Origin: JBFFMO01 sp037968515
Lineage (GTDB): Bacteria > Myxococcota_A > Bradymonadia > Bradymonadales > Bradymonadaceae
Direction of reading: 5' to 3'
DNA length: 5,070 nucleotides
Assembly: GCA_037968515.1 (NCBI GenBank)
Contig: JBBKVQ010000285.1
Location: forward strand, 1 to 5,070
Position numbers and translations under genes: made by a program. Every line of letters starts with the position of its first letter. The stretch's first letter is position 1. The notes beneath the pieces are model-generated. The model was given only the letters and a program-made list of their open reading frames with translations, was not told where the DNA came from and did not search any database. This document shows positions 1 to 5,070 of this stretch, one piece after another.

Positions 1-1929
1 GCGGCCGATGCCCTGCCGCAGCAAATCTGGGCCGAGAGCTTTACCCACGCCGCGCATTCCGCCGGCCCCAAGCGCCAGCAACATCGCGCAGACCGTGTTC
101 GTTATATCGCCGTTCAGGCTGTGCGCCGACACCCCGGCGTTTTTGGATTAGACGAATACACAGCCGCGCCATGGGTAGGAGCCTACGAGGCTGCATTGCA
201 CCGCCATCTTGAGCGCGCATTGCCTGATGAAGACCCTCATGTTGCTCCAGAATTATTCTCGACCCCTACCCTATGGACCACGTGGGATGCGCGTTTCAGC
301 GAAGGTCCGCTCGCGCTTCCAGGTGCTCGACCAGCAGACATTAACGACGCCGACGAGCTAAGCAGACGGCAAGTCGTGCGGTCGCTGCTCGGCCAGACTT
401 TTCGCCTAACCGACACGTTGCTCGACCTGTTTTTTGCCGACGAAGCTGGGAATTTCGCCGATACCTTTCTGGATTGGCTCGAAACCAAAGATCCCGCAGC
501 GAATCAATTGCGACACGAGTGCAGCCAATGGATAGCCCATCTGCGCCTCATTGTGGACTCTTGCCTCGAAGGCGCGGGACGCCCCTGGCGAGAACTTGCG
601 CGCGAAGAAAGCTGGCCACAGCTCTTTAATCCATCCCCCGTCATGGGCGTCACGGGCGGGGCCAAAACACATCGCACGGCGACCCGGCAATTCCGAACTC
701 CTTCCATGCCACGCGTCATCGTGTGCACCGACACGTTGAAGGAAGGCGTGGACCTGCATCTATTCTGTGACCGCGTGCTGCATTACGGCGTGGCGTGGAC
801 CTCCGGCGACCTTGAACAACGGGTGGGCCGTGTCGACCGGTATTTTTCGCAAATCGAACGACGACTGAGCAGCGAGGGCGCCCCACCCAACGTTGAGCTG
901 CATGTCGGCTATCCGCATGTCGTTGCATCGCTGGAACGGGGACAAGTCGAACGGGTCATTGAACGCCAACGACGTGCAGAGAAATTGATGGATTCGCCGA
1001 TCGCCGGCACAGGCACAGAGGATCGCGACCTTGTTATTGGGGCCAGCTTTGCTCGGACCGAGCGCACCCTTGAGCCTTACGGAACCCACATATTCCCCGA
1101 CATGGGTCGAGATATCGTGGCGATTTCGGCGGACACAGCACGTGGAACAGCCAGCCATTACGAGGCCTGGTACGAGGTGCTTCTTAATGTTTTCCATAAT
1201 CGAAACTGGCGCATTTCACCCGATGACCGCAAGCCTGTGCGCACCGCGACGTTATTCGGCAACGGACAACACGAAATTACCTGGTCGTTTGATGCCGCGC
1301 TCGAACGATACGTGTTCACGGTATCGAACCCACCGTGGCCAGATGACTTGGCATTTAGCGGGGGCAAGAGGCGGCGAATGGTCGGACGCTCACGTCGAAT
1401 CGAGACGTTTACTCGCCTCTTGGTTCCCACCCCCGAAGAAGGTCTAGATTCGGAAGTCATCCGCCGTTTGCTCCGGGTTTTGGAGGGCGTGGCGCCCCAA
1501 ACACAAACCGACGCAAAGGGTTTCTGGAACGACGCCTTGTCAGGCTTGGGCAACGGCGAGGTCGTGTGGCTGAGTGACCACAAGGCCCAAGTCGTCGTTC
1601 CTCGCGGTACTCGAGCCCACCGAATCACGCTCTACGCCTACGAAGGCGGTGTCCGAATCGTGGGTGTTGTCGCCGCAATGGAACACCTGGGTTCTCGAAG
1701 CGCTTGGGGTGGTGAACCGACTGTGGAACGTGTGCGGGAATGGGCGTTGGATGCCACCAACGAACTGGGCTTAGGTTACCTAGACCTCCACCCGCGGGAC
1801 GGACTCGTGTTTGGAATTCACGTCCTACACGGAACACTGTCCCAAAACTCACGACGACGGTTGGTGGAAGAAGTCGCGTGGCGGGCCGATGTTTGGGAGG
1901 CAGCACTTACTGGCGCGGACCGCTGGTAA
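1..1929 (+). CDS. SNF2/RapA-like superfamily 2 helicase, C-terminal part (5' end outside window)
   Basis: The frame is open from base 1 with no stop, so the start and the ATP-binding lobe (Walker A, DExx) lie upstream; the GTG at 121 is not a credible start. Of the 642 visible residues, about 216-280 form the second RecA-like lobe. A GVTGG segment (nt 646-660) is followed by an R-rich helix and PRVIVCTD. Motif V reads CTDTLKEGVDLH (nt 724-759) and motif VI reads LEQRVGRVDR (nt 811-840), with the arginine fingers expected of an SF2 ATPase. EQRxGRxDR is typical of the SNF2/RapA branch, whose members use ATP to translocate on or remodel nucleic acid. About 360 residues follow motif VI; the last 120 (nt 1570-1926) resemble the small alpha/beta YbjN/type III chaperone-like fold, a weak call. 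The protein is presumably cytosolic. Large helicases of this sort occur in phage-defence loci, but the system cannot be named. The 3' end overlaps the convergent PIN gene by 23 bases. Confidence 0.85.
   Translation, partial: AADALPQQIWAESFTHAAHSAGPKRQQHRADRVRYIAVQAVRRHPGVFGLDEYTAAPWVGAYEAALHRHLERALPDEDPHVAPELFSTPTLWTTWDARFSEGPLALPGARPADINDADELSRRQVVRSLLGQTFRLTDTLLDLFFADEAGNFADTFLDWLETKDPAANQLRHECSQWIAHLRLIVDSCLEGAGRPWRELAREESWPQLFNPSPVMGVTGGAKTHRTATRQFRTPSMPRVIVCTDTLKEGVDLHLFCDRVLHYGVAWTSGDLEQRVGRVDRYFSQIERRLSSEGAPPNVELHVGYPHVVASLERGQVERVIERQRRAEKLMDSPIAGTGTEDRDLVIGASFARTERTLEPYGTHIFPDMGRDIVAISADTARGTASHYEAWYEVLLNVFHNRNWRISPDDRKPVRTATLFGNGQHEITWSFDAALERYVFTVSNPPWPDDLAFSGGKRRRMVGRSRRIETFTRLLVPTPEEGLDSEVIRRLLRVLEGVAPQTQTDAKGFWNDALSGLGNGEVVWLSDHKAQVVVPRGTRAHRITLYAYEGGVRIVGVVAAMEHLGSRSAWGGEPTVERVREWALDATNELGLGYLDLHPRDGLVFGIHVLHGTLSQNSRRRLVEEVAWRADVWEAALTGADRW
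724..840 (+). other. Helicase motifs V and VI
   Basis: These are the signature blocks of the helicase C-terminal lobe. The first (nt 724-759) contains TDTLKEGVDLH, the motif V pattern in which a T/S-D pair and EGxxL contact nucleic acid and ATP. The second (nt 811-840) contains EQRVGRVDR, motif VI. The intervening DRVLHYGVAWTSGD matches the beta strand and loop that usually separate the two blocks in SNF2-type enzymes. Both motifs look intact, so at least this lobe is not degenerate. Confidence 0.85.
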
Positions 1930-2371
1930 GTGGCTTTGCCGGATCAATATACTCAGTAAGCAGCAATGAATCGGGAAGATGAATGAAATCCTTGTCCGTC
2001 GTCAGCAGAGTTGCACCGGTTGCCTTGGCACATGCCGCGATCCAAAGGTCGTTTTTCCCCATATTACGAGCACCAGCAGGGTGTTTCTGGGAATAGAGGT
2101 CTATCGCGACATATGCGTCAAAAATATCGGGATGGTTAATATCGACCGTAACAAGATTATCGAGGGCGTTCTCAAGCGCTGCTAGCTTCGAGTCGCCCCA
2201 TTCGTTCCGAGCGGCCAGCACACGGACCTCACCATGGGTCACCACACAAATCATGGGCCGGATTTTTGCGCTACGCAGACCGAACTCCGCGTCAATAAAC
2301 GCCGCGAGCGAGTTCCCGCGAACCAGCGTCAGCACGATATTTGTGTCGAGCAAATAGAGCGTTTCCGTCAT
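1907..2371 (-). CDS. PIN-domain ribonuclease, VapC-like toxin
   Basis: The protein has 154 residues, within the usual 120-160 of single-domain PIN toxins. It opens with LYLLDTNIVL, the classic PIN first strand, and has all four acidic positions expected for Mg2+-dependent RNA cleavage: D9, E48 (in VVTHGEV), D108 (in KNDLWIAA) and D126 (in LLTTDKDF). Family knowledge says such enzymes cut tRNA, rRNA or mRNA in the cytosol and are held inactive by a co-expressed antitoxin. The ATG at 2371 is chosen because it puts the D-T-N strand right at the N-terminus and overlaps the upstream stop as ATGA. A GAAGG lies 7 bases upstream, inside the preceding gene. An in-frame upstream ATG at 2425 would add 18 arginine-rich residues and a 58-base overlap, so it is less likely. 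Translation is probably coupled to the upstream gene. The last 23 bases overlap the helicase 3' end. Confidence 0.9.
   Translation of the reverse strand: MTETLYLLDTNIVLTLVRGNSLAAFIDAEFGLRSAKIRPMICVVTHGEVRVLAARNEWGDSKLAALENALDNLVTVDINHPDIFDAYVAIDLYSQKHPAGARNMGKNDLWIAACAKATGATLLTTDKDFIHLPDSLLLTEYIDPAKPLTSGPRQ
2368..2371 (-). other. ATGA stop/start overlap coupling the partner and PIN genes
   Basis: On the minus strand the TGA that ends the 313-residue gene shares two bases with the ATG of the PIN gene. Such overlaps usually mean translational coupling: ribosomes finishing the first protein reinitiate on the second. In toxin-antitoxin operons this keeps the toxin at or below the amount of its partner. 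The overlap is read directly; the stoichiometric consequence is inferred. Confidence 0.85.
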
Positions 2372-3309
2372 CCGATGGCCTTCAGCGCCTCGAGTAACTG
2401 CTCTTCGCTCTCGTCGCCGGGCCAAGAGCCAAAAAAGGCTGATACGCCGGACGTTTCATCCTGCCCCACTGCCGTCACCACGGGCAGGCGTTTTCGAGCC
2501 ATCGGGGCCGTCTCGAAGAGGTGGTCGCCTGGCCCAGCTGCACCGATGAATTCAACATCGAGTAATAAAAGCCTTCCGGACGGACGATAATGAGCAACGC
2601 CAGAAACAACCACTGCCTCCCCGAAGAGTTCCCTCAACTCATCAAGGTCTTTCGCCCCCATGCGGGCGGGAACTTTGGTGCCATCCTTGAGCTTTAAGAG
2701 CATGTCGGACCGCGACGCCGAAATGGTGTCGAGTGTTCCAGCCACACGGACCGCTTGCGGCGGTGGAGTCTCGTCGCGAAGAAGCTCGAGCTGCGGAACA
2801 ATTGCTGGCATGACCTCAAGCGCATTGGGTCGACCACGCAGCCCTTCAAGGCGTAGCCCTTCGAAACCATCTCCCGAGACCTTGGCGAACCTTATGCACG
2901 TATCGAGCAGCGCCCGATCGGCCATCACATCATCATGCCCTTCAATAACAGCCGCCAGAACACCGCCGAAGAGGTCAACCGCGGTCTGCTCGCCAATATT
3001 CTGGTCGGCTTCCTCAAAGAGTGAATGCTGAGCATCAGGTCCGAAGCGCGCAGCGTCTACCTCGCGCAGAGTCGGCGCTTCCATAGAAATGACGGCCGAA
3101 CCGGCCGAGAGCCCGGTAATGTCAAAAGCGCAAGCTGCGTCGAGCCATGCAGGACGGGTACCCTTGCGCAGACTCTCCCCTTCCACGGCAAATCGGGTTG
3201 CAGCCCGGGCACCGTCGATCAGAGCGCCCATCGCCTCGTGAAGAAGTGCAGCCGAGACGCGCAACTCGTCGTGATGTCCGCCCATCAATGTCAACTTGTG
3301 TTGGTTCAC
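2368..3309 (-). CDS. Uncharacterised 313-aa partner of the PIN nuclease, possible antitoxin
   Basis: I cannot assign a named family. Residues 1-180 are mixed alpha/beta with no enzyme motif I recognise and no signal peptide or membrane segment. Residues 186-256 (starting VRVAGTLDTIS, then LLKLKDGTKVPAR, VVVSGVAHYRPSGRLLLLDV) look like five or six short strands, as in a small OB- or SH3-like barrel. After a basic/hydrophobic linker the protein ends in an acidic amphipathic tail at 290-313 (SAFFGSWPGDESEEQLLEAL). That tail resembles the toxin-wrapping C-terminus of PIN-partner antitoxins: aromatic residues, a W-x-G-D-E turn, then an acidic helix. The gene is directly upstream of the PIN gene and overlaps it by four bases (ATGA), the usual antitoxin-first order. 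The GTG start is favoured by a GGAGG five bases upstream; the ATG at codon 9 has no comparable site. The antitoxin role is inferred from context and tail, and the length is several times that of usual VapB proteins. Confidence 0.8.
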   Translation of the reverse strand: MNQHKLTLMGGHHDELRVSAALLHEAMGALIDGARAATRFAVEGESLRKGTRPAWLDAACAFDITGLSAGSAVISMEAPTLREVDAARFGPDAQHSLFEEADQNIGEQTAVDLFGGVLAAVIEGHDDVMADRALLDTCIRFAKVSGDGFEGLRLEGLRGRPNALEVMPAIVPQLELLRDETPPPQAVRVAGTLDTISASRSDMLLKLKDGTKVPARMGAKDLDELRELFGEAVVVSGVAHYRPSGRLLLLDVEFIGAAGPGDHLFETAPMARKRLPVVTAVGQDETSGVSAFFGSWPGDESEEQLLEALKAIG

Positions 3310-3314
3310 ACCAG

Positions 3315-3319
3315 CCTCC
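3315..3319 (-). promoter_or_regulatory. Shine-Dalgarno GGAGG deciding the GTG start at 3309
   Basis: The minus strand reads GGAGG followed by five bases and then GTG. This strong, well-spaced ribosome site is why the GTG is taken as the start rather than the ATG eight codons later. Confidence 0.75.
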
Positions 3320-3333
3320 AGGTCACCTGCACT

Positions 3334-3364
3334 AAGCGTTTAAAGTTCCAAACGCTTTGGAACT
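3334..3364. promoter_or_regulatory. Two overlapping inverted repeats, operator or alternative hairpins upstream of the PIN operon
   Basis: AGTTCCAAA (3344-3352) and TTTGGAACT (3356-3364) form a perfect 9-base inverted repeat around a CGC centre. AAGCGTTT (3334-3341) and AAACGCTT (3350-3357) form a second perfect 8-base inverted repeat. They share bases 3350-3357, so only one stem can form at a time if transcribed. The block lies 25-55 bases upstream of the GTG start of the partner gene, where an autoregulatory operator of a toxin-antitoxin operon would sit. No T-tract follows on either strand, so a terminator is unlikely. The symmetry is seen directly; a regulatory role is inferred. The partner protein shows no obvious helix-turn-helix or ribbon-helix-helix, so the binding protein is unknown. 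Confidence 0.55.
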
Positions 3365-3571
3365 AAGGAGTATGTCACGAGAGCCACCAATCGTCACGAC
3401 GTACGGCTTGAATTGAATTCCACGTAAAAACATAGATGGGCTCTCATATCGCGGCGGCAGTTGCGTAAAAGTCACGCGGAAAATCGTTTTTTTTATGAAG
3501 CTAGAAGTCTCCAAGCGGGATAAGCATATGGAGTAAAAAAGTGCCCACGGATGCAATCAGACTAGTTGATT

Positions 3572-3577
3572 GGAGGG
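3572..3577 (+). promoter_or_regulatory. Shine-Dalgarno GGAGGG for the lipoprotein gene
   Basis: GGAGGG lies five bases before the ATG at 3583. It supports this start over the in-frame GTG at 3541, which has a weaker GGAG seven bases upstream (3530-3533) and would put 14 extra residues, two of them acidic and net-negative, in front of the signal peptide. Confidence 0.75.
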
Positions 3578-3582
3578 AATCA

Positions 3583-3654
3583 ATGCCAAAAATTCATTGT
3601 TTAAAACGGATGGGAAAACCGATTTTATTGCTGGTTATTTTTACTGTCGCTGCA
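3583..3654 (+). other. Lipoprotein signal peptide
   Basis: These are residues 1-24: positive n-region, hydrophobic stretch IL-LL-VIFTV, and VAA directly before cysteine 25. This is a signal peptidase II-type site. The cysteine codon follows at 3655-3657. An earlier cysteine at residue 6 precedes the hydrophobic core and is not a lipobox. Confidence 0.85.
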
Positions 3655-4500
3655 TGCTCTGAGGACACCAAACCATCGATTAAACCGATCGGTCCCTTGG
3701 CCGTCGATGTTGGCCCCATCATTTGTGGGTTTGAAAATATATGCGACGAACGCTCGGCTTTGGACTTTTGCCTACATCATTACATTGACGAGTCGTGGAT
3801 CACTCAAACCTCAAACGACTCTCGGCTTCGCGCTGCCCAACAAGCTGAATGTCTGGCAACAGCTGAGGACTGCGATGATTACCGTGCATGTGTCTACACG
3901 AGTCAAACCTGTACCGAAACTCGATGCGATGGCGCACTCGCCAAGAACTGTCAACGGTCAGGGCTCGAAACCACCATGGACTGCGCGGCGCAAGGACTGG
4001 AGTGCGTCCTCGTCGGTCCCGTCGGTTCCGAATATATGGCAAAATGTGGCGTGCCTGGAGCCACCTGTGACGGCCAACCTGAGCTGCGCTGCGAAGGCGA
4101 TAACTTTTTGTGGTGCCCTGGGGACGCACCAACCTCGCCGTCGGTGCAAAACTGTTCCGTCCAAGGCAAAATCTGCAACGGAGTATTCTGTGGTGAAGAT
4201 GGAACCTGCGAGGACGGGGTTTCGTGCAGTGCCGACAAGAGTGTGATGACCTACTGCATCGGCGGCAAACCAAGTTCGTATCTATGCAAAGAAATCGGCC
4301 CAGACTTTGTGTGTGACGAGACCACCGGTCGGTGTGTGACCAACGCTCCATCGGCAGCATGTGGTCCAGATGGCGATACATCACACTGCGACGGAGATTT
4401 CGCCATGATTTGCCTTCACGGATTCGAGGTCCGCGTTGATTGTTCGCTTGCCGGCGGAACCTGTGTGCATGACGTAAATACTCGCTGTGTTCCGCGGTGA
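3583..4500 (+). CDS. Cysteine-rich lipoprotein with four six-cysteine repeats
   Basis: The protein has 305 residues with a clear lipoprotein signal peptide: a basic n-region (KRMGK), a hydrophobic core (ILLLVIFTV) and a VAAC lipobox with lipidated C25. The +2 residue is serine, so transport to the outer membrane rather than retention in the inner membrane is expected. Including C25 there are 31 cysteines, about one residue in nine of the mature protein. An N-terminal part (48-103) has six. Four tandem units follow, at 110-155, 162-203, 209-251 and 260-302, each with six cysteines on a common plan: C, C-D/E-G, C, about ten residues, D/N-C, six to eight residues, C, then a last C. The even count of 30 suggests disulfides formed in an oxidising, exported location. 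No enzymatic motif is visible. Similar Cys-rich lipoproteins abound in Myxococcota and Bradymonadales genomes, mostly without known function. The gene stands alone, divergent from the PIN operon and convergent with the glycosyltransferase. Confidence 0.88.
   Translation: MPKIHCLKRMGKPILLLVIFTVAACSEDTKPSIKPIGPLAVDVGPIICGFENICDERSALDFCLHHYIDESWITQTSNDSRLRAAQQAECLATAEDCDDYRACVYTSQTCTETRCDGALAKNCQRSGLETTMDCAAQGLECVLVGPVGSEYMAKCGVPGATCDGQPELRCEGDNFLWCPGDAPTSPSVQNCSVQGKICNGVFCGEDGTCEDGVSCSADKSVMTYCIGGKPSSYLCKEIGPDFVCDETTGRCVTNAPSAACGPDGDTSHCDGDFAMICLHGFEVRVDCSLAGGTCVHDVNTRCVPR
3910..4488 (+). repeat. Four tandem six-cysteine protein repeats
   Basis: The units span nt 3910-4047, 4066-4191, 4207-4335 and 4360-4488. 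Each encodes 42-46 residues with six cysteines and preserved order and rough spacing. Units 1, 2 and 4 share C-D/E-G after the second cysteine, and 1, 2 and 4 have D/N just before the fourth cysteine with a G-containing six-residue loop after it. Unit 3 is the most divergent. The repetition is clear at the protein level but not obvious at the DNA level, so the duplications are old. Confidence 0.75.
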
Positions 4501-4509
4501 GCCGATATC

Positions 4510-5070
4510 TCAGACCAGCGAGCTGCAGACTGCGACTGCGGCCCCGACGCCATCTTCATTCTCCATCGCGGAACTGATGTGCGCGGCTGCACCTAGATCG
4601 GTGTTCGAGACTGTGCGAGTGATGGCCGCTGCGAGTGATTTTGAAGGAATCTTGCTGCGTGCCGGCGCGGAAACCCCAACTCCAAGCCGCTCAACCTGAG
4701 CCGCCCAAAAGAACTGGTCAGCCAGATGCGGCACCACAACTGAAGGCACCTTGGCACGCACCGCCATCTGCGTCGTTCCTGCCCCACCGTGATGAATCAC
4801 TGCAGCGCAGCGCGGGAAAACCAATACATGGGGCGACGATGAAACGTGCAGCACGTCGTCGGCCGCGGTCGCCTCTTCAGGCGGTTGCTGCAGCACGAGG
4901 CGCACACCTGCAATTCTTGCAGCTTCAATGAAGAGCGTGGCGTCAGCCGCCCGACGCGGACCACTGCCGGCGCCTATAGAACCAAAGCTCGCATAGGACT
5001 GGCGGCGGCCCGGACGGAACGCCTTGGACGGACACGGAAATCTCAGTCAAGCTCACTGGATGCCCAGACA
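4510..5070 (-). CDS. GT1/MGT-type glycosyltransferase, C-terminal part, frame interrupted near 4996
   Basis: The protein is the donor-binding half of a UDP-glycosyltransferase-like enzyme (GT-B fold), the family that moves a sugar from a nucleotide donor to lipids, polyketides or other small acceptors. From 4995 down, the frame gives YASFGSIG, then DDVLHVSSSPHVLVFPRCAAV, the signature HHGGAGTT (4771-4794) and VPHLADQFFWAAQV with the DQ pair (4714-4719) that usually contacts the sugar. The C-terminus ends at a TGA at 4510-4512 at the usual distance. Upstream, this frame meets a TGA at 5047-5049 with no ATG in between. A different frame, open to the right edge, reads GPPPV exactly where the family has GPPPVY-x-x-FGS. 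Deleting one C near 4996 joins the two frames. The gene is therefore a 5'-truncated, frameshifted copy in this sequence, either a pseudogene or a base error. It is convergent with the lipoprotein gene, nine bases apart. Confidence 0.8.
4993..4999 (-). other. Probable single-base frameshift in the glycosyltransferase
   Basis: The minus strand reads GTCCTAT here. With one C fewer it becomes GTC TAT, joining GPPPV (upstream frame) to YASFGS (downstream frame) and restoring the family consensus. The position lies about 75 bases from the right edge of the window, where sequence quality cannot be judged. Confidence 0.65.

Larger units (their letters stand above)
3310..3582. other. Divergent intergenic region
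   Basis: This 273-base non-coding stretch separates the minus-strand PIN operon from the plus-strand lipoprotein gene and must hold promoters for both. It is noticeably AT-richer than the genes around it. It contains the nested inverted repeats at 3334-3364, a tandem TTGAATTGAAT (3408-3418), and an eight-T run at 3487-3494. A loose plus-strand promoter match is TTGAAT (3408-3413), 17 bases, CATAGA (3431-3436), only three of six at the -10. On the minus strand TTTAAA (3344-3339) could be a -10, without a convincing -35. No tRNA, riboswitch or rho-independent terminator is recognisable. Confidence 0.5.

Noticed and set aside
760..1628. Long minus-strand frames (760-1197, 1158-1628) within the helicase
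   Set aside because: Their translations show no domain, are rich in R, S and P, and lie opposite a gene with clear motifs. They are shadows of its codon composition.
1..1929. Naming the helicase DrmD, RapA or another specific defence gene
   Set aside because: Only the C-terminal lobe and extension are visible and no partner gene of a known system is in the window, so a specific name would be a guess.
2372..2425. Longer PIN protein starting at ATG 2425
   Set aside because: The added 18 residues are arginine-rich and lie entirely over the upstream gene's conserved-looking tail. The ATG at 2371 places the PIN first strand at the usual distance and gives the ATGA overlap.
3487..3494. Eight-T run as a rho-independent terminator
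   Set aside because: Only a weak 4-base GCGT/ACGC pairing lies upstream, with about 12 unpaired bases before the T-run. No gene on the plus strand ends nearby.
3332..3556. 74-codon minus-strand open frame across the intergenic region
   Set aside because: It would cross the nested inverted repeats and the lipoprotein gene start, has no recognisable domain, and its start has no convincing ribosome site. It is most likely a chance frame in the AT-richer spacer.
3541..3582. GTG at 3541 as the lipoprotein start
   Set aside because: It adds a 14-residue, partly acidic stretch before the signal peptide and has a weaker ribosome site than the GGAGGG before 3583. It remains possible but less likely.
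3800..4384. 194-codon minus-strand frame opposite the lipoprotein gene
   Set aside because: Its product is rich in R, H and C, as expected from the complement of a cysteine-rich gene. It has no domain or ribosome site of note.
1..5070. CRISPR array, insertion sequence, tRNA or integrase
   Set aside because: No regularly spaced direct repeats, transposase motifs, terminal inverted repeats, cloverleaf-like sequence or tyrosine recombinase signature was seen on either strand.

Overview
This is a moderately GC-rich stretch, with a visibly AT-richer intergenic region at about 3330-3540. Genes are closely packed and both edges cut through genes. The cysteine-rich lipoprotein with repeated six-cysteine units is a style common in Myxococcota, Bradymonadales and other former Deltaproteobacteria. 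With the GC level, that makes such an organism my best guess. This is an inference from protein style; no marker gene is present.

Layout from left to right. Positions 1-1929 (+) hold the C-terminal part of a large superfamily 2 helicase of the SNF2/RapA-like type. The frame is open at the left edge, and the ATPase lobe lies outside the window. Running toward it on the minus strand is a two-gene operon. Its first gene (3309 to 2368) encodes a 313-residue protein of unknown family with a conserved-looking acidic tail. Its second gene (2371 to 1907) encodes a 154-residue PIN-domain ribonuclease with a complete acidic active site. The two genes overlap as ATGA, and the PIN gene overlaps the helicase 3' end by 23 bases. 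I read the pair as a toxin-antitoxin-like module in which the large protein is the partner or antitoxin.

The intergenic region 3310-3582 separates this operon from a divergent plus-strand gene. It contains two overlapping, mutually exclusive inverted repeats just upstream of the operon start, the best operator or regulatory-hairpin candidate in the window. The plus-strand gene (3583-4500) encodes a lipoprotein with 31 cysteines, most of them in four tandem six-cysteine units.

From the right edge, a GT1/MGT-type glycosyltransferase gene runs on the minus strand and ends at 4510, nine bases from the lipoprotein stop. Its reading frame is broken near 4996 by what looks like a single extra base. 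This is either a real frameshift or a sequence error close to the edge.

Nothing here forms one obvious pathway. The helicase beside a PIN module is reminiscent of a defence or accessory region, but no named defence system can be called from what is visible. The most interesting elements are the unusual PIN partner with its operator-like repeats, the unassigned helicase with a possible chaperone-like C-terminal domain, and the repeat lipoprotein.
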